From positions 1 to 64,000 of the forward strand of contig JBMNGF010000001.1 of NCBI GenBank assembly GCA_050949745.1: DNA of 64,000 nt, written 5' to 3'. Below are positions 42,818 to 52,041 of this stretch, piece by piece. A program made the translations under genes and the position numbers. The stretch is from Syntrophaceticus sp050949745 (lineage in GTDB: Bacteria; Bacillota; DSM-12270; Thermacetogeniales; Thermacetogeniaceae). Every line of letters begins with the position of its first letter. The stretch's first letter is position 1. The notes under the pieces are model-generated. The model worked only from the letters and a program-made list of their open reading frames with translations, searched no databases and was not told the origin of the DNA.

Positions 42818-44632
42818 TTATGCTCCCTGCATTAATGCCTCAAATTCATCAGCCTCTATTGTCTCTTTCTCCATCAAGGTTGTGGCAACAAGGTGTAGCT
42901 TATCAATGTTATCCTCCAGTATCTTTTTTGCCTTTTGGTAGCAGTGCTCTATAATCCGTCGTGCCTCTTTATCGATGGAAAAGGCCACCTCTTCACTGTA
43001 GTTCCTGTCCCGGGAAATATCCCGGCCTAAAAAGACCTGCTCCTGAGGATGCCCAAAGGTCAATGGTCCCAATTCCTCAGACATCCCATACTCTGTGATC
43101 ATCTTTCTCACCAATGATGTTGCCCGCTCTAAGTCATTTTGGGCCCCGGTGCTGATATCCTTGAGAACTAGATCCTCAGAGACACGCCCTCCTAGGAGTG
43201 TTGCGACCTCGTCCAGAATGTGGGACTTGGTCAAATAGTGGCGGTCCTCAGTGGGGAGCATCAGTGTATAGCCCCCAGCGCGACCTCTAGGAATAATAGA
43301 GATCTTGTGTATCGGATCTGTGTTAGGGAGAAATTGTCCTACTACCGCATGTCCTGCCTCATGATAGGATACTAATCTCTTTTCATTTTCACTCATCATG
43401 CGCGATTTCTTCTCCGGACCTGCTATTACCCGCTCCACAGCATCCTCTAAGTCCTTCATGCTTACCCTTTTCCTTTCTTGCCGTGCTGCAAGAAGGGCGC
43501 CTTCATTGACCATGTTGGCCAGGTCGGCACCGGTAAATCCAGGTGTACGGCGCGCCAGTACATCTATATCAACATCGTCATCCAACTTCTTCCCTCTAAT
43601 ATGCACCTTGATAATCTCTCTACGCCCCTTCAGGTCAGGTTGGCTCACTATTATCTGGCGGTCAAAACGTCCCGGCCGCAGGAGTGCCGGATCTAAAATA
43701 TCCGGGCGGTTGGTGGCAGCCAAAATAATGATCCCTTCATTAGCCTCAAAACCGTCCATTTCAACCAACAGCTGGTTCAGTGTCTGCTCCCGCTCGTCAT
43801 GTCCGCCGCCGAGCCCCGCGCCACGGTGTCTCCCTACAGCATCAATCTCATCCACAAAAACGATACATGGAGCATTCTTTTTAGCCTGGTCAAATAGATC
43901 CCGAACTCGTGCAGCACCTACCCCGACAAACATCTCCACAAAATCCGATCCGCTGATACTGAAAAAAGGCACACCTGCCTCCCCAGCTACAGCTTTGGCC
44001 AGTAACGTTTTCCCGGTACCAGGTGGTCCATAAAGGAGCACACCCTTGGGTATCTTGGCGCCAATCTCAACATAGCGCTCAGGTTCCTTAAGGAAATCTA
44101 CAACCTCAGCTAATTCCTCTTTCGCTTCATCTACTCCCGCTACATCACTGAATGTAATCTTCTGCTTCTCCGGGTCAAGGGATTTGGCCTTGTTTTTGGC
44201 AAACTGCATCACCTTATTGCCACCCCCCTGGGTTTGCTGAAGCATAAAAAAGAGAAAACCTCCGATCAATAATATCGGCAGCAATGAGGATAACAGACTC
44301 ACCCACCAGGGCATCCCCTCAACCGGTTCATATGACACTGTCACATTTTTTTCCTGGAGCTGATTATGAAGTGTCTGGTCTGAAGCAGGAGCAAATAGAG
44401 TAAATGCTTTTCCATCTTTCGTTTCGCCTATTACTTCGTAGTTATCATTACCTACCGATTTCAGGTTTACATTATCAACCTTTCCGGCATCCAGGTTTTG
44501 GATAAAAGTAGAATAAGTCCATTCCGCGGGTTTAGCCTCTTGAGGCATATTCATTCTTAATACCATTGCTGCAACCACCAGTATAATTAGGTAGAGCGAT
44601 ATATTCTTTAACAGCTGGTTCTTCACCCTCAT
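42818..44632 (-). CDS. ftsH: ATP-dependent zinc metalloprotease FtsH
   Basis: 604 residues. Two membrane helices (about 9-24 and 110-132) around an outer domain. AAA+ module: Walker A GPPGTGKT (about 200), Walker B IVFVDEIDAVG, SRH ATNRPDILDPALLRPGRFDR. Zinc protease HEAGH with YHEAGHAVVG. It degrades misfolded and regulatory membrane proteins. The usual hpt gene between tilS and ftsH is absent; ftsH starts 45 bp after tilS ends. Confidence 0.98.
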   Translation of the reverse strand: MRVKNQLLKNISLYLIILVVAAMVLRMNMPQEAKPAEWTYSTFIQNLDAGKVDNVNLKSVGNDNYEVIGETKDGKAFTLFAPASDQTLHNQLQEKNVTVSYEPVEGMPWWVSLLSSLLPILLIGGFLFFMLQQTQGGGNKVMQFAKNKAKSLDPEKQKITFSDVAGVDEAKEELAEVVDFLKEPERYVEIGAKIPKGVLLYGPPGTGKTLLAKAVAGEAGVPFFSISGSDFVEMFVGVGAARVRDLFDQAKKNAPCIVFVDEIDAVGRHRGAGLGGGHDEREQTLNQLLVEMDGFEANEGIIILAATNRPDILDPALLRPGRFDRQIIVSQPDLKGRREIIKVHIRGKKLDDDVDIDVLARRTPGFTGADLANMVNEGALLAARQERKRVSMKDLEDAVERVIAGPEKKSRMMSENEKRLVSYHEAGHAVVGQFLPNTDPIHKISIIPRGRAGGYTLMLPTEDRHYLTKSHILDEVATLLGGRVSEDLVLKDISTGAQNDLERATSLVRKMITEYGMSEELGPLTFGHPQEQVFLGRDISRDRNYSEEVAFSIDKEARRIIEHCYQKAKKILEDNIDKLHLVATTLMEKETIEADEFEALMQGA

Positions 44633-44676
44633 TCCCCTTTCTAAAACTCCATATATAAATTGTAGTGTTTTTTACG

Positions 44677-46089
44677 TTATCTAAAATGCGCCTGCAACAA
44701 GAGAACATGCCTGGTTTCCTCTGTCACCGGAGCCGCTGCCCCCCTTCTGTACCCCACTACCCAATAGATTTCATCATCTTCATCTGATACCACAAGGGGC
44801 ACACGGTCACGTTGATGGGGTGGAACTTTTAAATCATTAAACAGTTTCTTAATTTTTTTCGTTCCTTCCAGACCAAAGGGTCGTATTCTATCTCCGGCTC
44901 GGCGCGTACGCACAGATATCGGTAATTTAATTTTATCATAATCAAAGCCAACCTGGTAGTTTATCGCCAAAAAATTAAGAAAGCGTTGAGAATAACCCTC
45001 ATATGGCATGACTTCCGCTGAAATAGATAAAGCCAGCTCCGGGATTTCTGTTTCTCCTGGCACTTTTAAGATACGATGCACCCTCGGCGCAAAGCCCTCC
45101 CTGGGGCGAACTTTGTCTAAAGTGAAATATTCACTGCCCTTGATCAATCTCCAGCCATGAGGGAGATGGAGTTCACCTCCTGACCTCGACACCTTAAGAT
45201 ATGACAAACAGTCATTGTAGTTCTGGTATCCAAAATCCCTCAGCCTTCCGCCCTGCCTTCTGATCACCTTACGCAGCAGGCGGCGCTGCAGCGCAATAGG
45301 CAGTGATAGGAACTCCTCCAATGAAATCCTCACTTCTCCCTGCTCTTCAACGGTTATTTCCTTTAATACAAGGGAGGCTAGCTGAGCCATAATTTTATCC
45401 TCTTCATAGATGATTTCTGCCATCTGAGTTACAGCACGATCAACCTGGGGGTTAAAATACTGTCGCAGATAAGGCAGGAGTTCCACCCGAATGCGGTTGC
45501 GCTGATAATCTGTTGTCAAATTGGTAGCATCAGTACACCAGGTCAAACCACGAGAACTGCAATAATTCTCGATCTCTTCCCTGGTGACCCTGAGCAGAGG
45601 GCGTACAACCCCCCGGTTGCACACCGGGATACCCGCAATTCCTGCAGGCCCTGCTCCTCGCAAAAAATTAAAAATCACTGTTTCCACCTGATCTCCAGAG
45701 TGATGCCCTACAGCGATCCGCAAGGCACCGACTCTCTGTGCCACATGCCTTAAAAACCGGTACCGTGCCCATCTGCCGGCCTCCTCAATGCTCAACCTAT
45801 TTTTGCGCGCAAGATTGGACACTTGTGCATAGCCTAATGTTACCGGAACTCCTAAAGAACGGGCAAGTCTTTGCACAAAAGCAGCATCATCCCCTGCCTC
45901 ATCCCGCAGCAGATGATTGAGATGAGCCACATGGAGTTCCATAGAATAGGATGGAGCCAACTCCCTTAAAACAGATAAAAGGGCAACCGAATCCGCCCCT
46001 CCTGATACCCCGACAACAACCTTCATTCCGGGGTCAATCAAATTTTCTTTTTTGATTAATTCTTCCACCTTTTCTATAAAAGCGGACAC
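44677..46089 (-). CDS. tilS: tRNA(Ile)-lysidine synthase
   Basis: 470 residues from GTG 46089, preceded by GGAGTGAGG that overlaps the SpoIIE stop codon. It modifies C34 of tRNA-Ile2 to lysidine so it reads AUA. PP-loop ATPase signature VVVGVSGGADSVALLSV; LNHLLRDEAGDDAAFV and RYRFLRHVA are family stretches. The C-terminal TilS substrate domains are present (RPFGLEGTKKIKKLFND). Confidence 0.95.
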   Translation of the reverse strand: MSAFIEKVEELIKKENLIDPGMKVVVGVSGGADSVALLSVLRELAPSYSMELHVAHLNHLLRDEAGDDAAFVQRLARSLGVPVTLGYAQVSNLARKNRLSIEEAGRWARYRFLRHVAQRVGALRIAVGHHSGDQVETVIFNFLRGAGPAGIAGIPVCNRGVVRPLLRVTREEIENYCSSRGLTWCTDATNLTTDYQRNRIRVELLPYLRQYFNPQVDRAVTQMAEIIYEEDKIMAQLASLVLKEITVEEQGEVRISLEEFLSLPIALQRRLLRKVIRRQGGRLRDFGYQNYNDCLSYLKVSRSGGELHLPHGWRLIKGSEYFTLDKVRPREGFAPRVHRILKVPGETEIPELALSISAEVMPYEGYSQRFLNFLAINYQVGFDYDKIKLPISVRTRRAGDRIRPFGLEGTKKIKKLFNDLKVPPHQRDRVPLVVSDEDDEIYWVVGYRRGAAAPVTEETRHVLLLQAHFR

Positions 46090-46094
46090 TAACC

Positions 46095-47702
46095 TCACTC
46101 CAATTCCTGTTCCCGGCAAAAACGCGCCACCATAACAGTCATATCATCCCTATTTTCATACCCCGCTATCTTTAAAGCATGCTTGAGGAGCAAGTCTGCA
46201 ATTACTTGAGCATCCTCCAAAGGCAGGTCTCGCAGATATGTGTACATCCAATCATCAGGAACATCTTCTTGCTGACTTGCCTCAGTAACACCATCTGAAG
46301 CCATGATCAAGATGTCACCTGGTATTATCTCCCTTACCAAAACCGTTGTATCTATTTCATCTAATATACCTGCCGGCCAACAGATCGACCTGATCTGCTC
46401 TACAGCCTTTCCCCTTTTGAGAAAACTGAGTGGCGCCCCTACCTTTAAAAATTCCAGGGAACCCGCATTAAGGTCAGCTATGGCGCTGTCTATAGTGGCA
46501 GCACTCTCCTCGCCTCCCCGCAGGTATAGTGCGGTGTTAACGATTCCGGCAGCTAGCTCTGGTTTAACACCACTTCCTAATAATTGTTCAACTAATTTTA
46601 CTACAATCCTGCTTTCTCGAGCGGCATTTATACCAGAGCCCATGCCATCACTGATGGTTAACAAAAGACGCCTCTGTTCCAGGTGTGATATACAGAAGCT
46701 ATCCCCGCATAAGCTTTCCAGGGGTTTAGAACGCTGAGCAACCCCAACCTCTGCATGGAGCGGCAGAACTCTATTAGAACCATTATCTTCTACATCAGAG
46801 GCAAATGGCAGCAACCGTCCGAAAGCCAGATAAAGCATAACTGCAGCGGTGCTGGCCCAGAAGTGACCATGTAGAGCACCCAGCTGACCATAACTGGCTG
46901 AAAAGAACAGACTTGACAAAAAGAATCCCAGCACCACCCCTGGCCGCCCCCAACTCTTCAGGAGCCCCGAAAAAAAACCTGTTGCCGCATAAAAACCTGT
47001 CCTCGGCATAGCTGTGAGCAAGTTTCCGGAAAACAACCCTAAAATAACACCGGCCGCTGCCCCCCAGCCCCCTCCCCAACCACCGGCCACAACCAAAAGG
47101 ACAATCCGTGCCAGTACTTCACGTATATTAGTGGGACCGAGCTGCAGATCTCCTAAGCCATAATATACCAATACAAACAATAGCAACATGAAAAGCTTTT
47201 TCTGTTTCACCCAGTCACTGAAAATATAATAAAATGGCACAGCAAAGACTGCCGCCAGTGCGGATTCACTTAGCAGTAAGGGTAAATAGCCCGGCTGTAC
47301 TCCCGTAACCGCCATAAAGCCGAATTTGATGGTAAAGTTCAAGCCTCCGACAAAAAAAGCCACTGCAACCCAGGAATTTATCAGCTGTTTTTGATAGCGC
47401 CGTGCAACAATAAAAATAGCAGCTAACAGTAAAAGATCAATAAGGGGATGCACCCCCGGATACACAGAAGGCCTTACAGCGAGGCCGATAAGCATCCCTG
47501 CTACAAGGGACAAAAAAGAACTGGGTTGAAAAAATAGAGCACCGATAGCAGCTGTAGGAGCAGCAAAGGGAGCCAGTCCCCCCAACAGCCCTCTTCCGGC
47601 AGCCAATCCGAGCACAAAGGTGCTGAGATACCACCATGGGTTAATCTGCAGCCCCTGCATCACCGCCACCCACTGACGCAACCTGCTGAAAACCATAGCC
47701 AT
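46095..47702 (-). CDS. spoIIE: compact stage II sporulation protein E (PP2C phosphatase)
   Basis: 535 residues, against about 830 in Bacillus. An N-terminal block of about 8-10 membrane helices (1-310) is joined almost directly to the C-terminal PP2C phosphatase domain (about 320-530): ISDGMGSGINAARES, GGEESAATIDSAIADL, MASDGVTEASQ and NRDDMTVMVARF. The cytoplasmic linker/regulatory region between them is largely missing. SpoIIE dephosphorylates SpoIIAA to release sigma F at the onset of sporulation. The order spoIIE-tilS-ftsH is the conserved one. I found no frameshift that would explain the short form. Confidence 0.88.
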   Translation of the reverse strand: MAMVFSRLRQWVAVMQGLQINPWWYLSTFVLGLAAGRGLLGGLAPFAAPTAAIGALFFQPSSFLSLVAGMLIGLAVRPSVYPGVHPLIDLLLLAAIFIVARRYQKQLINSWVAVAFFVGGLNFTIKFGFMAVTGVQPGYLPLLLSESALAAVFAVPFYYIFSDWVKQKKLFMLLLFVLVYYGLGDLQLGPTNIREVLARIVLLVVAGGWGGGWGAAAGVILGLFSGNLLTAMPRTGFYAATGFFSGLLKSWGRPGVVLGFFLSSLFFSASYGQLGALHGHFWASTAAVMLYLAFGRLLPFASDVEDNGSNRVLPLHAEVGVAQRSKPLESLCGDSFCISHLEQRRLLLTISDGMGSGINAARESRIVVKLVEQLLGSGVKPELAAGIVNTALYLRGGEESAATIDSAIADLNAGSLEFLKVGAPLSFLKRGKAVEQIRSICWPAGILDEIDTTVLVREIIPGDILIMASDGVTEASQQEDVPDDWMYTYLRDLPLEDAQVIADLLLKHALKIAGYENRDDMTVMVARFCREQELE

Positions 47703-47960
47703 TGTCGACTCCCCCTAAAAATAGAGGTCTGATGCCATATTCGGAGGTCAGAAATATGCTAGAGCTGCCTCATGTCCCTTTGCGTCATTCCCCAACTTCT
47801 GCACAATTATCGGTACGCCTGGACGGCAGCTGCAACACTCCTGACTTTTTGCCTCTGCTTCCGATGAACACCAGATTTTCCCATAATGAGACCCATTATA
47901 CTCTATAGCCCAGGAGAAATTTGGTGATTTAGGCAGGGGGCACTCGACAAATAAAAATGA

Positions 47961-47988
47961 AATACCCCACCATTTAAGGTGAGGTATT
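47961..47988 (-). terminator. intrinsic terminator after the tRNA cluster
   Basis: AATACCCCACC/GGTGAGGTATT stem; the minus-strand transcript continues into TCATTTTTATTT. Confidence 0.6.
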
Positions 47989-47992
47989 AGTT

Positions 47993-48068
47993 TGGTGACC
48001 CGTAGGGGATTCGAACCCCTGTTACCGGCGTGAAAGGCCGGTGTCTTAAACCACTTGACCAACGGGCC
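47993..48068 (-). tRNA. tRNA-Glu (anticodon TTC)
   Basis: Cloverleaf starting GGCCCGTTGGTCAAG, anticodon loop CTTTCAC, T-loop GGGGTTCGAATCCCC, encoded CCA end. 76 nt. Confidence 0.97.
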
Positions 48069-48072
48069 TTAC

Positions 48073-48149
48073 TGGTAGCGGCGGCTGGATTCGAACCAGC
48101 GACCTTGCGGGTATGAACCGCACGCTATAACCAACTAAGCTACGCCGCC
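48073..48149 (-). tRNA. tRNA-Met (elongator, anticodon CAT)
   Basis: Starts GGCGGCGTAGC and ends GCCGCTACCA with a fully paired acceptor stem. Anticodon loop TTCATAC, T-loop GGTTCGAATCC. 77 nt. A paired first base and the lack of the three G-C pairs above the anticodon mark it as an elongator rather than initiator. Confidence 0.93.
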
Positions 48150-48154
48150 ACATT

Positions 48155-48230
48155 TGGTAGCGGGGGCTGGATTCGAACCAGCGACCTCCGGGTTATGAGC
48201 CCGACGAGCTTACCGCTGCTCCACCCCGCA
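48155..48230 (-). tRNA. tRNA-fMet (initiator, anticodon CAT)
   Basis: Three G-C pairs (GGG/CCC) close the anticodon stem (TCGGGCTCATAACCCG), the initiator hallmark. The 1:72 positions are T and T, so unpaired, but not the common C-A mismatch. CCA is encoded. Confidence 0.94.
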
Positions 48231-48307
48231 ATGCCAGATATCATTATGCCTGATTATTCGGCTCCTGTCAAGAGGTCTACTAATTATTTGTGGTGGCATT
48301 TTTTAAG

Positions 48308-48465
48308 ATCTAGAGCGCTTGGCACCGCTTGATTTGTTGTCTTTCGTGTGACATGTGACACGGGGACGGGGGTCTTTGACACACGTCATAGATCTAGGGT
48401 GCCTGGCACCGTTTGATTTGTTGTCATTTAATTATTCTGTTACTCACGGTGCCAGGCACCTGCGT
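48308..48465. repeat. nested repeats between tRNA genes and hypB
   Basis: A direct repeat (GATCTAGxGyGCyTGGCACCG then TTGATTTGTTGTC) at about 48308-48341 and 48390-48424 flanks a GTGACACGGGGACGGGG...TTTGACAC unit (48355-48382). A reversed GGTGCCAGGCACC follows at 48449-48462. No gene. Confidence 0.65.
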
Positions 48466-48471
48466 TCGCGT

Positions 48472-49134
48472 TTAGCTACTTTTCTTTAAGTCCACCTGTT
48501 CCTCAAGCCAGGTGATCCAGGGAGCAAAGCCTTCATCAAGCCGCGCTGAAAGCTGAAAAATCTCCAAACCGGGGTTGATTTTTTTTAAATCCTCTTCCAA
48601 AAGATCCACATCACAATCGGTATAGGGAAGGAGATCGATCTTGTTGAGCAGCACAACTTTAGATAGGCGAAAAACCAACGGATATTTCGCTGGCTTGTCA
48701 TTACCCTCTGTGATACTTAAAACTGCTGCCCGAGCATCCTCTCCCAGATCAAACTCCGCGGGACAAACCAGGTTACCTACATTCTCCACGATCAGAAGAT
48801 CCAGTTCATCCAGATCGAAGTCCTCCAGGGTTGGTTTCACCATTCTGGCATCCAAATGGCATGCACCATCTGTATTGATCTGCACCACCGGTATCCCGAA
48901 CTTTTCAATGCGCTCAGCATCCCTGCTTGTATATATATCCCCCTCTATCACTCCCAACTTCAACCGCTCAGAGAGCTTACCAATGGTTTTTTCCAGTATA
49001 CTCGTCTTCCCGGAACCGGGAGAGCTCATCAGGTTGAGCACAAAAACCCTTTTACCATGAAATAATTCCCTGTTCTCCCTGGCCACTTCATCATTTTGCT
49101 GCAGCACAGGTGCAGCCATCCGAACTTTAACCAT
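48472..49134 (-). CDS. hypB: hydrogenase nickel incorporation GTPase HypB
   Basis: 220 residues. P-loop MSSPGSGKTSILE, EGDIYTSRDAERI, GACHLDARMV (zinc/nickel Cys-His), LLIVENVGNLVCPAEF and NKIDLLP motifs are all present. It uses GTP to load nickel into NiFe hydrogenase with HypA. No N-terminal His-rich nickel store. 3 bp after hypA. The hydrogenase itself is not in the window. Confidence 0.96.
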   Translation of the reverse strand: MVKVRMAAPVLQQNDEVARENRELFHGKRVFVLNLMSSPGSGKTSILEKTIGKLSERLKLGVIEGDIYTSRDAERIEKFGIPVVQINTDGACHLDARMVKPTLEDFDLDELDLLIVENVGNLVCPAEFDLGEDARAAVLSITEGNDKPAKYPLVFRLSKVVLLNKIDLLPYTDCDVDLLEEDLKKINPGLEIFQLSARLDEGFAPWITWLEEQVDLKKSS

Positions 49135-49137
49135 TTT

Positions 49138-49479
49138 CTAGTCTCCTTCATAATAATCAATGTATAATCCTCTTCCAGAGGCTACCCGCACATCCGGACT
49201 AGAACAGGAGGGGCAGAGGAAATTAAAATCGTCAATACCAAAATTGTGGTGGCAATCCTTGCACTCTCCACACACCGGCTCTTTCTGTATCTCCAAAAGT
49301 GCATCTTGAAACAGCTTTTCATCCCTGAAAGAATCAAAAGCGAACTGTAGAGCATCAGGTACCGCCATCGTCATATCGCCCACCACCAGCATCACCTTTG
49401 TGATCTTGCTGATGTTATTCTCAGCTGCGCTTTTACGCAGCAGATCTATGATTCCCAGCATCAGCGACATTTCGTGCAT
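49138..49479 (-). CDS. hypA: hydrogenase maturation nickel metallochaperone HypA
   Basis: 113 residues from ATG 49479, which gives the invariant MHE N-terminus (nickel ligand His2). Zinc site C-x2-C...C-x2-C: CGECKDC and CPSCSSP. Works with the adjacent HypB in nickel insertion. Confidence 0.95.
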   Translation of the reverse strand: MHEMSLMLGIIDLLRKSAAENNISKITKVMLVVGDMTMAVPDALQFAFDSFRDEKLFQDALLEIQKEPVCGECKDCHHNFGIDDFNFLCPSCSSPDVRVASGRGLYIDYYEGD

Positions 49480-49640
49480 AAGCCCCACCATTTTCCTGTT
49501 ATTATTATACGCCTTCATTTTATGCTAATTTTCTCTGTTTGACAACTGAACAGAATAAGTGATAAGTACCTAGGATTAGGATATATAGGCTTCATCAGAT
49601 GGCTATCGATGTTAGCCTAAAGAGGATGAAACGTTAATAG

Positions 49641-49680
49641 TGAGGCCCAAACACTAGAAGATTCTTGTAATTGGGCCTCA
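49641..49680 (-). terminator. hairpin after the DMT gene
   Basis: Perfect 10-bp stem TGAGGCCCAA/TTGGGCCTCA, 4 bp past the stop of the transporter gene. The T tract is weak (ctatt), so termination is only probable. Confidence 0.5.
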
Positions 49681-49684
49681 TGTG

Positions 49685-50128
49685 TCAGTTATTGAGCATC
49701 AGTTTGGCTCCTGCAGCAAGGAGCACTACACCGAGCACCTTCCACCAGGTGAAGGGAACGACTTTAAGTCCGAAAAGCCCGAAATGATCGATGAGGAGCG
49801 CTGCGGAAACCTGGCCGACGATAATTGCAGTGGTAGCAATAGAAACCCCTAACTTGGATATGCTGGCCATTACAGTATAAAGAATAACAATACTCAAAAT
49901 GCCACCAAGATAGGAATACCAAGGGGCCTCCCCCACATGTGTTAAATTACCTTTACCAAGTCCAAATAGCAGCAAAACAATCAGTGCAATTGTTCCTATA
50001 ACATGAACAACAAAATTTGCCTCCAGCAAACCGATAACCTTGCTTAAAAGAGTATTTAGTGAACCCTGTACTGCCATGGATATACCAGCTATAGCGCCGA
50101 TCAAAAGAGGAATAAGAGCAGGCTTCAT
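49685..50128 (-). CDS. DMT-family (DUF606, YdcZ-like) membrane transporter
   Basis: 147 residues, five hydrophobic helices, from ATG 50128 after AAGGAG. GISMAVQGSLNTLLSK and PWYSYLGGILS are typical of DUF606 half-size drug/metabolite transporter proteins. Substrate unknown. It lies alone between ppx and hypA. Confidence 0.85.
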   Translation of the reverse strand: MKPALIPLLIGAIAGISMAVQGSLNTLLSKVIGLLEANFVVHVIGTIALIVLLLFGLGKGNLTHVGEAPWYSYLGGILSIVILYTVMASISKLGVSIATTAIIVGQVSAALLIDHFGLFGLKVVPFTWWKVLGVVLLAAGAKLMLNN

Positions 50129-50197
50129 AAATGTTCTCCTTTTCGTGAGCAATTTTTAATCATTGCTCCAGCCCTTCCCTCTCCCCATTCAAATCAA

Positions 50198-51115
50198 TCA
50201 AATCATTTCCTGAATGATTCCATACAGAAGATCTGCATCACTGACTCTGACCCCTGGTGCGTTCAAATAAGTAAGTATAGACCAGAGAATAGTGGTGCCA
50301 GCCACAATAATATCTGCACGCTCCGGCTGCAACCCAAGGACACTTTTTCTCTCCTCATTATTTTTCACAGCAAGGGAGAACATTATTCTCTCTACCCCTT
50401 TCCTGGTGAGAATGTGCCCCTGAATCCGTTCCGCTTCATAGACCTCCAGCGCCAGATCCACAGCTGCCAGTGAAGTAATCGTCCCCCCTACCCCGATCAA
50501 AACAGGACAGGGAATTTTTTTGATTCGATTTAGAATTTCTTTGGCAGTACCCAGTATTTCCGAAAGTAGACATGGTTCTTCTGTCAGGCGAACTGCACCG
50601 AGAGGTATGCTGTAGCAGCTCAACTCATCCTGGATAGAATAAGTAAACTCAGTGCTCCCACCACCGATATCAATCACAACAGCTGTCCCCTCAGCAGCGA
50701 TCGACTGACAGGCACCGATGTAAGTCAAGTATGCCTCTTCTCGGCCGCTGATGATATCTATAGCAAGCCCTGTCTCATTTCTGGCCTGATCAAGAAAAAA
50801 CGCCGCGTTAGCGGCTTCTCGAACAGCACTGGTAGCAACCACACGCAGATGGACCACTTCGAATTCCCTGATTAAAGCAAGGTATTCCTTTAAAGCTGTA
50901 ATCGTCCGTCCGATAGGTTTTTCTCCCAATAAACCCTCTCTTGCCAACCCCTCTCCGATTCTAGTAGTCCTCAGAGTTTTTAACACAGGAATAATAGACT
51001 TGCCTTTTTTATCAGCGATCAGCAGCCGACAGGAATTAGTGCCAATATCGACCGCCGCCATGCGTTGGCCTGACAAAGAAGCTTCACCCCTTCTAGTGAA
51101 GAATTTCTTGTTCAT
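50198..51115 (-). CDS. ppx: Ppx/GppA family phosphatase
   Basis: 305 residues. Actin-like ATPase fold: AAVDIGTNSCRLLIAD and AVVIDIGGGSTEF with GVGGTITSLAA. The family removes phosphate from polyphosphate or converts pppGpp to ppGpp; the single-domain length fits GppA/short Ppx. The ATG overlaps the divIC end by 23 bp; a start 18 codons later (MAAVDIG) is possible. Confidence 0.92.
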   Translation of the reverse strand: MNKKFFTRRGEASLSGQRMAAVDIGTNSCRLLIADKKGKSIIPVLKTLRTTRIGEGLAREGLLGEKPIGRTITALKEYLALIREFEVVHLRVVATSAVREAANAAFFLDQARNETGLAIDIISGREEAYLTYIGACQSIAAEGTAVVIDIGGGSTEFTYSIQDELSCYSIPLGAVRLTEEPCLLSEILGTAKEILNRIKKIPCPVLIGVGGTITSLAAVDLALEVYEAERIQGHILTRKGVERIMFSLAVKNNEERKSVLGLQPERADIIVAGTTILWSILTYLNAPGVRVSDADLLYGIIQEMI

Positions 51116-51455
51116 TTACGGAGAACGACTGGACTTGCCCCGGAACCGCCTCACGGATCGGTAACTCTCCAGGCCTGACTAAACCTAGCTCCTGCCGTGC
51201 CATTTCTTCAACATAAGCATCGCTGGAATAATAGTCGATCTCTTTTTGAATGTCCTCTTTTAGAGCCAACAGTTCCTGTTCCTGCTGCTGATAATCATTC
51301 AACTGCCTTTCCATCTGCCATATCTTTAACTGGGTAGGAATAAAGAGAAGACAAAAGAACCCACATATAATCCCTAGAATGATCAGCCCTCTTTTGCGTT
51401 TTTCTTTTTTTCGCTTTATCTCAAATAAGCGATCCTGGCTGCTCTTATGAGCCAT
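51093..51455 (-). CDS. divIC: septum formation initiator (DivIC/FtsB-like)
   Basis: 120 residues: basic N-terminus, one membrane helix (about 24-41), then an outer coiled coil (MERQLNDYQQQEQELLALKEDIQ) and EEMARQELGLVRPGELPI, the conserved FtsB/DivIC end. It acts at the division septum with FtsL. The position between yabQ and spoIIE matches Bacillus. Confidence 0.9.
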   Translation of the reverse strand: MAHKSSQDRLFEIKRKKEKRKRGLIILGIICGFFCLLFIPTQLKIWQMERQLNDYQQQEQELLALKEDIQKEIDYYSSDAYVEEMARQELGLVRPGELPIREAVPGQVQSFSVNEQEILH

Positions 51456-51461
51456 CTACTA

Positions 51462-51689
51462 CTAAACCTCCTCCTCATTTTCTGCTCCGAACAAGCCCAG
51501 GTCTGTTGAGATCACAATAACAACCTCATACCCCTTGCTACGAGCTCTGCTCAGAAGTGTGGCTACAGTAGCCGCGTTGACGCCCATTCTATTAGCAATT
51601 TCTTCATTGCTGTTGCCGGTTTCTTTTAGAATGACCGCTTGTTTCTCCCTAAAACTTAGTTTTTCCGCTCCGCGTATCTCTAGCTGCAC
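51462..51689 (-). CDS. small helix-turn-helix protein (sigma region 4-like)
   Basis: 75 residues from GTG after GGAGACAAA. LSFREKQAVILKETGNSNEEIANRMGVNAATVATLLSRARSKG is a sigma-70 region 4 / LuxR-type HTH. The C-terminus is acidic. It is 6 bp before divIC and likely co-transcribed; target unknown. Its promoter region carries DnaA-box-like sites. Confidence 0.75.
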   Translation of the reverse strand: MQLEIRGAEKLSFREKQAVILKETGNSNEEIANRMGVNAATVATLLSRARSKGYEVVIVISTDLGLFGAENEEEV

Positions 51690-51715
51690 TTTGTCTCCAA
51701 TCCGCTATTTACAAC

Positions 51716-51747
51716 TTATCCACATTTTGTGGACAATTTGTGGACAA
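51716..51747. promoter_or_regulatory. cluster of DnaA-box-like sites
   Basis: TTATCCACA (51716-51724), then TGTGGACAA twice (51728-51736, 51739-51747), the complement of TTGTCCACA. They precede the small HTH gene in an otherwise AT-rich 352-bp space with no gene (51690-52041). Confidence 0.65.
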
Positions 51748-52041
51748 CTTTATTACAAATCATATTTTTAATTCTATATAAAAATAATATTTCCTTCTCC
51801 TTTTCGAAACTTTTTCAACAACCCGCCATTCTTTTTCCCCACTTCTCATATCCTTTCCAACACTTGCAGTCTTCAAGCAGCAGAACAATATCGATTCTTT
51901 TTCCAACGACCACTTTTCCACTAAAAATGCGCTGTGGACAGTTCCTATTGCATACAACAGCCAAATCGGGCGGCCCCCTGGCTGTTAAATATCCCTTTTC
52001 TATAAGGAAAAACAAAAAAGAGCCCCTTGCTAGCTAAACAG

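Noticed and set aside
51690..52041. Chromosomal origin (oriC) at the DnaA-box cluster
   Set aside because: Only three boxes, and no dnaA or dnaN, rpmH or gidAB nearby; a regulatory or titration role is simpler.
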